From positions 15,786,058 through 15,850,057 of the forward strand of contig CM049310.1 of assembly GCA_026874595.1 (NCBI GenBank): a DNA stretch of 64,000 nucleotides, in the 5' to 3' direction. Under the pieces are notes generated by a model. The model saw nothing but the letters and a program-made list of their open reading frames with translations. It searched no databases and was not told the origin of the DNA. This document shows, piece after piece, positions 1-12,049 of this stretch; position 1 is the first letter of the stretch; the number at the start of each line of letters is the position of its first letter. The position numbers and the translations under genes are program-made. Source of the stretch: Sipunculus nudus (lineage: Eukaryota > Annelida > Sipuncula > Golfingiida > Sipunculidae).

Positions 1-904
1 AAAATCATTAAAAGCATGAGGAAACAATAGTTACTGGAGGGTAGACAAACGCACGGACACGGGTTCATCGGTGAGGTTTACAAATCTGACTACTGGGTTT
101 TTTTTTTTTCAAAAAACGCGAAATCCTTTACAGTGCAATTTCTCAGCACACATGATTCAAGACAAAACGCAAAATTGAAGTGCTGAGACAACCGAGAGGT
201 CACATGACTGTTATAAGACCACAGATTCGTAATTGCCAAAGGAAAAATGGTACATAACTTCCACTTAAATATGAAAATGAATTATGAAATTATGAATAGG
301 GTTCAAATAAGGCTTCAAGGTAAGGCAAAATCTATTGTCCTAGAATAACCATCACCTTCAAGCAAACAAAAAAGCCATCTATTGACTTTGATGCAACCTT
401 TGCCTAAATGGTTGATTTTATAACTGTATGCTCCATTTTAAAGATCAAATTAAGATGATCACCGAAGCAGTTGGCCTTGGAGGGTTTGTCTCTCAGGCAA
501 AAAAAAAATGGTCGTTTGCAATGACACTTGATTACGTAAACATTGTTCGTTTTAAAAAGTTCTACAATTTTCATAAGGGTGAAATTCCACTGTAAGAGGT
601 CAGAGCCAACAAAACCATTGTAACGTCTTACTAATTTTCAATCCTGACTACATCTTACTGAAATCATCACAAAAATATTAGATGATATATAAGTAAGAAT
701 GTATAAGTAACATCATGTATCACCGAAAATGAGTTTTTCCATTGTCTGAATTTTTCTTCTTATTTTGCTGACAGTAAGGTGTATAAATCATTGACCAAAC
801 ATCACAAAACTAAAAATGATTGGCACTCATGTTAGCACAGTCATGAGACACAGATGAACATGTAGTTCAGTGCCTGAAGGCAGCAGTTATTGTAACCTGC
901 TGTT
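1..904. other. AT-rich unique stretch without gene
   Basis: I see no open frame of useful length, no repeat unit and no recognised element. There are only short homopolymers, such as a T run near 100-110 and an A run near 500. Confidence 0.6.
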
Positions 905-1215
905 AAATCCTTCCAGAGCAGCTGCCGCGCATACCTCAGTAATCCCACATCGGCTTGGGTTCACGCGTAGTACGCATGGCGCGAAATACGCGTGGCAGCT
1001 GATCGAGTATCTCTAACAGGTGTCGTCTGCTGTAGTGCCTGCCATTCATGATTTATGTACACGTTCAATGCGCATGATTTTGATTCAATGTTGCCATAGG
1101 CAGCTGACAGATAATTGTCAATTAATCCATATGTTCCTTAATTAATCCCGCTTCATCAATCGCCTGCGCTAATTGCCCTCCGGCCATATACTTACACATA
1201 CCGGAGACTAGGTAA
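905..1215. promoter_or_regulatory. GC-richer block with E-boxes and TAAT sites (candidate cis-regulatory block)
   Basis: The block stands out from its AT-rich surroundings. It contains three CAGCTG E-boxes (919-924, 996-1001, 1101-1106), two ACGCGT sites (963-968, 988-993) and a run of homeodomain-type TAATTG/AATTAAT cores between about 1110 and 1175. It has no open frame. A 17-base segment (1019-1035) recurs exactly at 26103-26119, and in both places it is preceded by ATGGCGCGA. Dense factor-type sites suggest an enhancer-like or conserved non-coding element. That is inference, since conservation cannot be tested here. Confidence 0.3.
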
Positions 1216-2080
1216 ATGTATTTGCATAACATGACGGTCTATTAACACTGTTTGGCATTAGGGATGTCATCATTTCCACTTCGCTTCCGTTTGTATGTCT
1301 GTATAGAACTTATTATAAATAAGCACAACTAAATACCTGTAAAATTTCTTTCATTATAGTTTAGTTTCACAAACTGCTCTTGCGGATTATGGTAATATAG
1401 TAAAAAACAATTGAAAGATTGATGATATATTCAGTTATGTTATATTTCATATCAAATAATTCAGTAGAATGAACTCTTTTCATTAATATACATATGTTTT
1501 TCTTGTCATCATAAAATCAGTGCTCAAGGTGAAACTATTATAAGTGGGAAAATCTTGAGCGCTGCAAAATAAATATTTTTAATCATCCATAAAGCGTTAT
1601 ACTTTTTTCCCCTTTTGTAAACAATCAATTGAAATATGTATTAACAGCTGTTTGGACCTATAAAGTAATAATAACTCAATCTTCCTGACAGCCAGGTGTC
1701 GCTCGGTTGGACAGAGACCTTGCTTCAGTCCCCCCCATCCCCCCCCCAGCGCACTGTTTCATGAATTAATAAGACAATTGGTCCAATCCGGTGGCTGGAG
1801 TAGGGCCCGTCCACACGGCGCGGAAAACCTTTTTTAGACCACTCGTTTGGCGATTGGAGACGTTATGGAGAAATTATCCAGGCATTTAAAGGCTTATACA
1901 CCTAGTGTGGGCTCCTGTTGAAAAGGCATGTGAACAGTTTTGATAACTGTGTACTGTTAACTATTTTAAGGATATGATTGGCCTTTATGATTTCAGTCCC
2001 ATCAAATACGCTAAAGCAAGTTGCACAGCTCGGTTGCGCAGAGACCTGGCTCGGAGGAAGATATTTTACGTCGGTTATGC
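1216..2080. other. Unique AT-rich stretch
   Basis: I see no gene here. A double poly-C run (1730-1747) and short AT-rich tracts are the only structure. Confidence 0.55.
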
Positions 2081-2083
2081 GCA

Positions 2084-2463
2084 TTTTAACATGAACCTAA
2101 ATTTTCTGTTTTGGTTTTTGATGAAGGAAAATGGTCTTTAATCATGCTGACTACTTTCTTTTCAAGAACCTTTGCAAGAAAAGGCAGATTGGACACAGTG
2201 CTGTAAATGCGCCGATGTTCAAAGTAAAAAGATTTATTTATCCCTGGAATTACAACAGCCTTTTTCAGGAGATACATGACCTCATGCTAAGGGATCATAA
2301 ACCTCGTGTAATAAATGACAAAAATGCTGCCACAGAAACTGTCAACAGGAAAGCTGGAATAAGATCAAGGCTGCATTGCTCTTCCGAGTTTATGAAAGGG
2401 GTTGTGTAACCGAGGAAGGATGCCTCCCCAGTCACGACCTTAAAGTTAGGTAAAGGTACAAAT
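2084..2463 (-). pseudogene. Decayed non-LTR retrotransposon reverse-transcriptase fragment
   Basis: Read on the minus strand, this region gives the N-terminal part of a LINE reverse transcriptase of the Jockey/CR1/L2 general type. Starting near 2463, one frame reads through a segment resembling the usual linker before the RT domain, then CSLDLIPAFLL, which matches the family's 'CSLDPIPTWLL' block. That frame meets an in-frame TGA at 2297-2295. A different frame then continues with YLLKKAVVIPG and SNLPFLAKVLEK, which match the 'ALVTPLIKK' and 'RPVSNLPFLSKVLEK' blocks. So about 130 codons of RT are present with at least one stop and one frameshift, and neither the catalytic YADD/FADD region nor the endonuclease is found nearby. 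It is a dead, doubly truncated copy. Family assignment beyond 'LINE RT' is uncertain. Confidence 0.75.
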
Positions 2464-2580
2464 CTGTCACTACTGAATATTACTTTGATGAAAAGTAAGT
2501 TTTTGAAAATCAGCCGAACTGGAGATCTGGCACGATGCGGACAAGATAAAAAAGGGAAATCTCGTAGGAAAGGTTTAACT

Positions 2581-2594
2581 GGGGGGGGGGGGGG
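2581..2594. repeat. Poly-G run (14 G)
   Basis: This is an uninterrupted run of 14 G within AT-rich sequence. Similar runs occur at 7057 and 53709, where they sit at the start of SINE copies. No SINE head follows this one. Confidence 0.9.
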
Positions 2595-2599
2595 AGAAT

Positions 2600-4560
2600 G
2601 TGTAATATGATGGGTCTCTTACAAAATGCCAAGATATCGAACCAAAAAAATAAGCCCTATTATAACTCCAGGTTCTATTTATTGTTACTGACCCAGTCTC
2701 TGTATGGATAAGATGCCGGTCACACGCATACGTTTCGATTATGTCCCACGCTTCCGTTGGACATTAAAACGTTATAAGTTAGTTAATGCCGTCGGTTTCA
2801 AATATAATCATGTAAATCAAGCCCGCACCATATACATTATTTTAAATTCATGACACGTTCTCAGGCACCTCTCCACGATATAGCCAGAATGAATGGTTCT
2901 GGCCCCGTGTCTAGCGGGCCCCTGGGCCATCCCTTCCTTTCCGCAGTCAACAGTTTGTGCTGATGAGAAATCAATGGATGCCCTCCACGATCCTGTCCAG
3001 CCATATATTGCGGACAATGTTAATACCACTATTCAAGCTTACCAATGTGAAAATCATTAACGTGCGGCCGCTCCAATCCCTCGTATGTCACAATCCGTAA
3101 CGCCAGAACGAATGGTGCTTTTGATATAAATTTATAGCATATACCCACAACTTAGAATGAGGTCCAGCACATTCGAGGGACCATGCTGATGACAGGAAAC
3201 CAGGATGAAAAACTCTTCTGCCAAAATCCCTGATAAAACCGCTTCATGCATCCAGCATCCTACACGCCAACTGTTCCAAGTTCGATTTTGTTCCCTCAGA
3301 ACGCTGCAGCGGTTTTCTGATAGAAAGGGGTGATACACCCCTCGCAGGCTAGTAGCAACACGATCCCACTGCGGAAACTGTCCCGCCCCGCTGTGCCATA
3401 GTAACAAAACAACAAACAGCTTCGGGGCACTGGTGATCTCACGAACTGCGAAACTCAGACGCAGGTATTATCTTTCTGTTTTGTCATCCTGTGCTAGAAT
3501 TTCACTGTCTTGAAACGATTCCGTCATCTTGGCGCCAGGAGGGGGACCACATTTTTTTCACGATTTTTCTATAATCTGAATCAATCACACACTTTTCACT
3601 GAACGGATGTACATCTGATAATAAAATTATTAACATACGTTTGCATAATCTTTCAAAAGGAATGAGACTTTTTAAGTTGAAGTGATTCTTATAAAAGCTT
3701 AAGTCACCTAAAGTGTTTAAAGTATGAGAAACTTGGTCATTGATAATACATAAGCTACATCTAAAATGTGCGCCCACACACCTCACACTTGCGCAATACG
3801 CAACCCAAGACCAGAAAAGATAGAAATCTAGTAACTACCAATATTCGTTGAATCTTATCATCGTTTCGCTGTTGTATGTTACGCTCCATTCGTCCTGTAA
3901 CTCCTGTAACTAACGTTTGTGCGTCTAAGTTAAAAACCCGCGTTACCCAGCTCTCATTTGTCTGAACGTTCTTGGCCCAGTGCCAAACGCTGGTATAGCA
4001 AGTATTGGTTAAGAGCAGTTATAAACGAGTTACAAAATGAATGCAGCGTATAACCAAGGCCCAGATACGGATGCGAATAGGGACGCAGTTACGTTTGTGG
4101 GTGTCCATTTATAAGATTATCAGTGTGGTTTAAGGTCTTTAACCTGTGAAAAATAGCACCCACTACATCGTGGATACAACTTATATTACAACTCGGGAAT
4201 AATAAAAATCATGAAATATAACTACAAGAACCAAGATAAAATACCGTTGGTGGATGCACGACATTAAGGAGGAGAGCCACCCAAGCGACAAACCACATTC
4301 TCGCACAATAACTGCAATATGATTTGAGAGGAATTCCAAGTCTGTATTTTCATTTATGAAACTGTTTGCAGCACGATTAATGCACAGGCGTTTTCCATAC
4401 AATGATGACATCAGCGGAAATCAAATGTGAAACTTATGTTATGCAGAATGGCTGTACGTTAAGTTAGCAATCGTGTACGTAACTATCACTACATGATCCG
4501 GTTGGCTAAAAGCGCACACAGGGACACAGACTATTTTAATTGTTTGCGCATCCGTACATG
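2600..4560. other. Unique stretch without gene
   Basis: Several short open frames on the minus strand (70-94 codons) have no recognisable motif and are compatible with chance. I see no tandem or inverted repeat. Confidence 0.5.
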
Positions 4561-4572
4561 TGAACACATGAC

Positions 4573-5125
4573 TTAAAGCTACCTGAGGGCCAGGGCTCGG
4601 AGTCCCTTGTAAGCCTAAGGTCTACGGCTTGAGGGTCAGGGCTAGGAGTCCCTGTAAGCCTAAGGTCTACGGCTTGAGGGCCAGGGCTCGGAGTTCCTGT
4701 AAGCTTTAGGTCTACGGCTTGAGGGCCAGGGCTAGGAGTCCCTGTAAACCTAAGGTCTACGGCTTGAGGGCCAGGGCTCGGAGTCCCTTTAAGCCTTAGG
4801 TCTACGGCTTGAGGGCCAGGGCTAGGAGTCCCTGTAAGCCTAAGGTCTACGGCTTGAGGGCCAGGGCTAGGAGTCCCTGTAAGCCTACGGTCCACGGCTT
4901 GAGGGCCAGGCCTCGGAGTCCCTGTAAGCTTTAGGTCTACGGCTTGAGGGCCAGGGCTCGGAGTCTCTGTAAGCCTTAGGTCTACGGCTTGAGGGCCAGG
5001 GCTAGGAGTTCCTGTAAGCCTACGGTCTACGGTTTGAGGGCCAGGGCTAGGAGTCCATGTAAGCCTACGGTCTACGGCTTGAGGGCCAGGCCTCGGAGTT
5101 CCTGTAAGCCTAAGGTCTACGGCAT
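4573..5125. repeat. 45-bp minisatellite, about 12 copies
   Basis: The unit includes TACGGCTTGAGGGCCAGGG followed by CTCGGAGTCCCTGTAAGCCT, with a 45-bp period held from about 4573 to 5125. Copies differ by point changes (CTAGG/CTCGG, CCTAAGG/CTTTAGG/CCTACGG). One single-base insertion lies in the leftmost copy (CCCTTG instead of CCCTG, near 4607). Because 45 is a multiple of three, the minus strand stays open through the other copies and encodes a 15-residue repeat (LTGTPSPGPQAVDLR). The in-frame stop just above the array (near 5135) is not followed by any ATG within the repeats. I therefore treat it as a non-coding minisatellite, although frame retention is worth noting. Confidence 0.92.
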
Positions 5126-5514
5126 CTGATCATTAGAAACATCTGATCCTATTTCCTTCTCTGTTCAGTTTACGTATTACTGAAATTGTAGCATTAACAC
5201 GAAATGTTTATAAATTATTATAATATGTTAAAAGACCCGCTGTACAATTGATTGTGGTATGTGTATAATGTTACCAAGCAAGTGGTGTTAGATATTAATT
5301 TTATTATTATTTTTTCTTAAACGCCTTCCCTTTTTTAAATGGAAAATGAAAACCCATTTTCTACATTTTTTTCTGAATTCCAGAAAGGCTGAAGAAAAGC
5401 TTAAACTGATGAAAAACGGATAACACTATCCTGCAATATAAAGAGTTCAATCCTATCTCTGCAAGTAATACAACAATGACTCACTTTGTCTTTATTACAG
5501 GTTGAACTTCTTAA
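5126..5514. other. AT-rich spacer
   Basis: This sequence between two repeat arrays has no open frame or motif that I recognise. Confidence 0.5.
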
Positions 5515-6262
5515 TAATCACATCATCGTCATCCCTACTATTTTACCATCATTGGTACAATCACCTCCATACCGCCGGCATCACTATTATCATCGTCATC
5601 ATCACCAAGATCATAATCATCAGTTATATAACCATGACCGAAACAGTACTTCAACCACTAACACCTTCAATGTAATCACCTTGATCATTATTATCTCCAA
5701 ACTCCAAAATTTTTACTTCAACACCAATATCATTGTCATCATCAATATCTGGAAGTCATCATGATTTTCATAATCATCATTATAATCATCACAATTACAA
5801 AGAATATCATCATCATTGGCACCGCCATGACTAAGGCCCGAATACAACCAGAAGTTTCATCAGTACGATCGCCACGATCGTCATGATGATCGTCATCATC
5901 ATAATCATCACCATCACATCTACCAAGATGATCATCGTTTTCACGATAACCAATGCCCGACTACAGCCACTTATGTTATCATAATTATCGCCACGATCAT
6001 TATCCTCATCAACATCATCGTCTTCATCATCATCACAGCCACCCGGATCATCATCAGTGACCTTAGCATGGCTAATGCACTCCTACCACAACCGATTTCA
6101 CCATCAAAATCAAAACAATCGCTATCCCTGCAACATACAGACCATTTTCTTTTATACGCCCATCACAAACACCACCACCACTGCCGAAGTCGTCGTCATC
6201 ATAATCATCATCATTATCATCATCATCATCAATATTATCGTACAAATCAACATTACAAAATG
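5515..6262. repeat. CAT/ATC-rich degenerate low-complexity tract
   Basis: About 750 bp are dominated by imperfect ATC/CATC/CACC triplets, ending in a purer (ATC/ATT) run near 6190-6240. The frames read as His-, Ile- or Ser/Asn-rich peptides only because of the triplet composition. The strand bias is strong, with the plus strand poor in G, so this looks like an old decayed trinucleotide array. No gene is supported. Confidence 0.85.
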
Positions 6263-7056
6263 ATCACGTTTACATCTGGGCTACCAGCATTTAATGTAAA
6301 AAGTAATTGTTTTAGGTTTTTCATAACTGCTTTATCCTGAAGAATTTTCATAATTCTAAAATGATTTTACGGCCAATCGTGAAAGCGTTAATAGGCAACC
6401 ATGTGACAAGATATCACAAACTGTCCTATATCTCGGATAATCAGGTTCCCTGACTTTTCTCTAATTTGATGGTCTTCATAATTCCCTGACTCTCCCTACT
6501 GTTTAGACAGGTAAAGGCCATTGGATATTAATGTAAGGTATTATTTAGAAAACTTATTGAATGTACGGCCACTCTACAACACTCCATATTGATTCTCCTT
6601 CAGGTAAGATTAATGTGAGAATTAAGTTGCCAGAACGGTTATAGCCTTGTGTGGTAAGCTCCGGATAAACATAGCCTTGTCTGGAAGCTACACCACTAAC
6701 CATACGCAAATACATATTTCAAAAGACAAAGCACTTCTCTGTGGCAGGGGTCCTTTATACAACAAAGGCCGGCAAAGGAGGACCATGCAAGCAAGAGAGG
6801 GCCATGCTCGTTTGTCTCATGGTGGGCGGTATTGATTTCAATAAATAACATTATCAGTCGTGCCCAGCGTTAAACATCGGTCAGACATGAACGCCTTGGG
6901 AAGCGCAATGTTTTTTTTTTCTATGATAACACATGCATCTGCTCCCCGAGCTTCCATGCTAACGACCTCGATTTCGCTGATTTAGAGTTCCTCCCAAGGC
7001 CGGGAAGGCTAAAGCAAAGAGCCAATTGGATTATACAAAACGGGGCCTTGGCAGTT
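6263..7056. other. Unique stretch
   Basis: I see no gene, only short tracts such as a T run at 6911-6920. Between about 6640 and 6680 the pentamer-rich phrase 'ATAGCCTTGT' appears twice close together, a small local duplication. Confidence 0.45.
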
Positions 7057-7235
7057 GGGGGGGGGGGGGGGTAAAACGTTGGCTCTCTACCGCTTGCGAC
7101 TCGGGTTCGATCCCGGGATTCGCCGTGAGAGTAAGTTGTAGTGACCCGCAAGGGTTGGTGGCTTTCTTCGGGTCCTCCGGTTTCCTCCAGCTCCATCGAC
7201 CATGCGACCATCCGAGCCATGGAGAGTGCCTTGTA
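7057..7235 (+). mobile_element. tRNA-derived SINE, family B, copy 1
   Basis: A canonical RNA polymerase III B box (GGGTTCGATC, 7103-7112) is followed by a body that aligns to the SINE at 53709-53885. Shared features are the TAAAACG...GGCTCTCT segment before the B box, GTGAGAG after it, and a GGTTTCCTCC segment further on. In this copy the A-box region is replaced by a 15-base poly-G run (7057-7071), so the internal promoter is probably dead. The downstream 'ATAATAAATAAA' tract near 7266 may be the original tail. An open frame on each strand across the element is incidental. Confidence 0.75.
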
Positions 7236-8096
7236 TTAGTTATCATAACTAGTTGTATAATCCATGTATAATAAATAAAGTTTATATAATAATAACAACA
7301 CTTGTGTTCATATTTTAGGGGCAAAGCACTTTCTGACAAAGCATCAGAAAGTGGTTTTCGCAGTAGTTTAAGGTTTTCAATATAGAAAATGGTAACTGGG
7401 AAAAAAAACAGGCACAGTCATTCAGAGTATAAACGGAGAAGTATCTGCACTGGATCACAAAGAAGGAAAGTTAAATTTTGTATGACAGGTTTCTTCCGCA
7501 AGCTAAAACCATTTAAGTGTATAAATATACAGGTCTAGGTGTATATACATAATATACACGATTACGGATTATGATAATATACGCTAAAATATACTGATGT
7601 ATGTGTACTCATGAATACTGAAATGATTAGTATTTCCTGCGTACAATCAGCCTTTTATGCGCATGTCAGGTTACCGAATTATCTGTCACTGTCTTTCGTA
7701 CTTCGTGATGCACAAATTGAAACAATATATTTATTTAGATATAATAAATGCATATCTTATATATCTGATTATGTTTATCACGATACGCCTGATCCAGTAT
7801 TTTTAACTTAAGTGGGATGGATATTATTTGTTCACGGGCTTAAGCGGAAGTCGTCTGAAATTCTTATGGTCTGTCTTATGGGCTCATTCAGAAGTCATTT
7901 TTTTTCAGTATACCACACGGGTCAGGTATTATACTTGTAATGATTTATATAAGTTTATATGAACATTCGGCCAAACAAAGCTCTTCGTTGGTAGTTAATA
8001 TGAGAACAGCCGTTGATACACTACTCAGTGTAGTTATCCCAATTTGAATGACACGGCCTACTTTGCGTTATTGTATGGTTATAGACCTCTCTCAGT

Positions 8097-8100
<4 letters not shown>
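7236..8100. other. AT-rich stretch
   Basis: I see no gene or repeated unit other than short AT-rich tracts. Confidence 0.5.
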
Positions 8101-8148
<48 letters not shown>

Positions 8149-8184
8149 ACTACTACTTCTACTTCTACTACTACTACTACTACC
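8101..8184. repeat. (CT)n followed by (CTA/CTT)n microsatellite
   Basis: About 22 CT units (8101-8145) run directly into ACT/TCT triplets ending near 8184. It is a compound microsatellite. Confidence 0.95.
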
Positions 8185-8684
8185 GCTCGCACAGCAAATT
8201 CGTTAATTTTTGTATTTTAGATTTGAGTATTTCAATAAAACACAAATTTATATTAGCTTCATCTTCCTGTCCCACGATCAAATAAACTGATATCGTTTTC
8301 TCGGGAGGTTCGTTGGTTTTATTGAATCATAATGCTGGAAGTACGCTATAGAATATACCTGTTCCAATCGTGCCACAATGCATTCTCTTTCCTTTTCAGG
8401 ATGCCTTTGCTTGGTGGCGAAAGGTGTTAGGTTTACCCAAAGCATGTATGTGTGCAAAGTTCTGATGACACTTTTTTTACATTTTGTAAAGGGTTAAGGT
8501 ATCACCAAAGGAACAATCCATTAAATTTTGGAGGTAATCTGGATCACCATCATATGTTTTTTTCATTCAAAGGCTTCCTGTCCATTGTGACATCCGGCTG
8601 TTGCTTTTGTCCCTGCCAGGGGCCAGAGTCATTTAATAGAGCTAACTAGTGAATGAAGTTATTGAACCGTGACAAACATTTCCT

Positions 8685-8767
8685 CTGTTGCTTTTTGGTT
8701 TGATTAGTGTTCTGGCGGAGGTTACCCCTGTTGCTTTTTGGTTTGATTAGTGTTCTGGCGGAGGTTA
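8685..8767. repeat. Perfect 40-bp tandem duplication, period 43
   Basis: The block starting CTGTTGCTTTTTGG and ending GGCGGAGGTTA occurs at 8685-8724 and again at 8728-8767 with no mismatch over 40 bases. Complete identity implies a recent duplication or an assembly artefact. Confidence 0.95.
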
Positions 8768-8769
8768 TT

Positions 8770-11540
8770 GTATTTAACCACTTTCTCGTTATAATATAAA
8801 ACGGACATGAAGCCGTAATATTTACATTTCAAACTAATTCACGTGTGATTTGGGGCAGAATAAAGCTAAATAAATTTCATTTCTTAGTCATTAATGTAGA
8901 TGGTTCCAGGACCTCAGTTCATTTTTCGCCAAATATAATGGCCACATTAATAGTAAATTTAAACTAGGGCTTAATTAATTCGGACTCGAGTATGTTTACT
9001 CCTTCAACACTAAAATGAACAACGAAGCACTTCAGAGTTCAGTATGATCACATCAGTTAGACGTCAATTCTGATAAATCGCTTAAATTTATTAGAGCTAG
9101 CAGTATTTTAAATATTTAACGTCCGTGAGGCCGAGAACACCTTTCCACTCAGATTCCGTGATGAGACTGCGGGGAGCGTCTCCAAGAATCAGTGGGTGGT
9201 CCAATTCAATTTGACATCCCACAAGCATGTGTTAAAATCATGAGCAAGCACAAGTAGGCAAAGGCAAGCCTGGCTAGAGTGGCTTCTGTGCAGATGGAAT
9301 CGTTTGGTCAGGAGAACGCACCTGTCCCTGGCATTTTAAAGATAATTAGCGAACCCACGACAGTATTACACAACCACCGCCAGTGGCGACGTTTGACACG
9401 CCTATTTTATTATCGACACCAATGCATACCTCGTGCTTGGGGCCCGGCGTCTGCGCCCACCTCCATGTCCTAAATTCTTCTAACGTTAGTTTATAGTTCT
9501 GATGTACATTTTGTAGCTACACTTGAATATTTTCATATTAATGTAATTTTCATTATCCATGTTAATGGATTTACCTTTTCTGTTTACTGACAAACGGTTT
9601 TCTTCCTTCATCTGTGATTCGCAGGTTTATTATCACATTTGTTCTCTTTCTATATTTTTTGCTATTATTAAAGTAATTAAATATTCTTTTTATTATTTAA
9701 GTTAACATTTTGTCAGTTTAGACGTTGTCAAACTTCGTTGTCAAATTTCATTTTACCATTCACATAATGTCACATCATGTTCATCTTCTATATATTCTGC
9801 ACGTCTATTTATTGTTTAATAACATTTTCTTTCAGCACTTCATGTCAATTCGTTAATTGAATCTTTTTGGCCAATCACACCACGCCACGCTATTCAATTT
9901 ACATGTAAGCTTTCTTTTTTGTTGAGTCATATCATTAACTGAAGTAAATTCAACAAACAGTGTCATATTAAAAAGATATCGGTTCAAACAATGATTTAAG
10001 TGAAACTGGGTAACCTCACAAACTCAAGTTTTAGGTAGGCACGAGGCAGGCTAAAAAAAGAAATGCCTCATCCCTCTTATACTAACTTTTGTAGTCGCCA
10101 CATACAAAGTTTTCGTTCCTTGTTCGATGAAAAAGATAGTTTTCCAAAAGATCCAAATATGTAACTTACAATATCTCTCTCAGGTATATACTAGGTTACC
10201 GACACGAGCACCTTCTGTTGAGCCGCTCATGTAATACAGTTTTGTGCATGATTTTTACATAGATAGTTTTCTTTCCTTGTTGAAACACATTCTTTGGTAT
10301 CATAGATCCAAAAATTAATCATCTTTAAATGTACATCAAATTTCTTAACTGAAATTATCGACAGCAAGACATAATAAACGCAGTGCCTAAATGTGGTACC
10401 GACAATCCTGTCTGACAAACCAGTCTGATACACTGATCAAAATAGACTCGCTCTGTACAGGTCACGTGTAATACCTTCAGATCCCGCGCACACAACAGAG
10501 TCTAGTGTTACCATCTAAATCCATTTATTGACGAATCTCAAAGCGATCATTTTTCATACATGGCTTTCCCAGGATTACCTATCAAAACTCCACTGGGATA
10601 CAGAACTCGGTCAATGCGTCTTGGGAAGTATGACGTCAGCTCTGATAAACTATAATCTATGTAATGCAAATGTTATGTTTCCATGACCCTTGTAATGTTT
10701 ATCAAGATGAAAATTTTCCATGCATTGTGTATCATAATAAGCATTGCCTCAAAAAATAAGATTTAATCAAAGCTTAACAGCTGTGGAATCAATGCAATAT
10801 ATACCGTGTTTTGCCAGCCCGTATTCACATGTTTATAGCGATAACTTTCAGGAATCTTTTACTTTTTGTGAGATTTGAAACTACACAAGGGAGGGACGAG
10901 CAATTAGAGGAGGAAGATTTAATAACAAATTTACGTTTACATTTCACATTCCTGACCTTCCACGTATCCCAGTGGATCAAATGTTTCCTCCCGTTATCAT
11001 TCCCATGTTCTCATTTAACACCATTTTTATTTCTTGAGACTACCCATGGATATATCTGTTTTGCCATCATGCATGGGCCTTGTTTGCTGAGAAAAAAGGG
11101 AGGGAGATGATCGGCAGAAACCCCAACTCAAGAAATAAGGACACCCACTTAAGATCTCCTCTAGAAAATTTCTTCTAAGGACGAATAAGACAAAAGCTCT
11201 TTCCGAAAGTATCATGCTTTTCTTCACTTCCCACACATATCATGTAATATGTTTTTTTTTATAACGAACATACTTTTTGCTTAATTTTCAACTCTGTATT
11301 ATTCATTAATTACATTTGATTTAAACATTAAAGAGCATATGATAAGCTAACAATTATGAATACGAGGCAATTGACGCATCATGTATTAATTCCAAATATC
11401 CAATTGAAAGATTATTGAAAGACTGAACTACTTATGAAAGACGTAAAATATCTCGAAATCTTGAAATCAGGCGCGTAATTCCCCTAAAAGTGAAGGGTAC
11501 ATAAGGTAATTTTGTCCCCCTTCTCTAAATCATCATGTCC
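8770..11540. other. Long unique AT-rich stretch without gene
   Basis: I checked both strands and found only short frames with no motif. There are no arrays. A somewhat GC-richer patch at about 9120-9480 has no coding signature that I recognise. Confidence 0.5.
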
Positions 11541-11545
11541 CCCTG

Positions 11546-11569
11546 CCCCCCCCCCCCCCCAAAAAAAAA
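11546..11569. repeat. Poly-C then poly-A run
   Basis: Fifteen C are followed directly by nine A. Confidence 0.9.
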
Positions 11570-11737
11570 CAAGGGTCATGTGTTTTACAGGTGTCCATTG
11601 TTCTTGGCTTCCTTTCTTAATGTTAAAATGCTTCGAAGAAACATATTGTTTTCCCATCATTAAATTGGGTCTCAAATATTTCGACAGGTAAGATGTTGGG
11701 CCTATCATGTTAAGTAGAATCTTGCCTCTGCAGAAAA

Positions 11738-11945
11738 CAATATCAACGATCAGAGAATAATATCAACGCCAAAATAAAAAAAAATCAACGCTCACAGAAC
11801 AAAATCCAGCTTGGAGAACAATGTAAGGTCTTTGAGAACAATATCAAGGCTCAGAGAAAAAAATCAAGGCAGCTTAGAGATTAATATCCAAACTAAGATC
11901 ACAATATGAAAGCTCAAAGAACAATGTCAACAACCTGAGACAAAA
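11738..11945. repeat. Degenerate tandem repeat, unit about 20-27 bp
   Basis: Variants of AGAGAACAATATCAAGGCTC recur at least seven times with varying spacing (for example near 11740, 11765, 11790, 11813, 11840, 11865 and 11925). A further related stretch lies near 12740-12790. It is an old, diverged minisatellite. Confidence 0.75.
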
Positions 11946-12049
11946 TTAGGAGTTTTCAAGGAGACCAGTCTGCAAGATGAGAATTAATGCCCTTCTGAGT
12001 GCCAGACTTCTAAACTTTCTGAGGTATCGCAAAAAATATGTATCTTTGC

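Noticed and set aside
4536-4895. Proline-rich repeat protein on the minus strand
   Set aside because: It is the translation of the 45-bp minisatellite, starts at GTG, and ends after a frameshift. I kept the frame retention as a finding but not as a gene.
4573-5125. CRISPR-like array of regularly spaced repeats
   Set aside because: Repeats are directly adjacent 45-bp units with no unique spacers, and the window is plainly animal DNA.
5486-6340. Histidine-rich and isoleucine-rich open frames
   Set aside because: They follow from CAT/ATC triplet composition.
7026-7339. Overlapping open frames of 81-102 codons on both strands
   Set aside because: They lie across a SINE and its poly-G run. The polyproline stretch is the G run read backwards.
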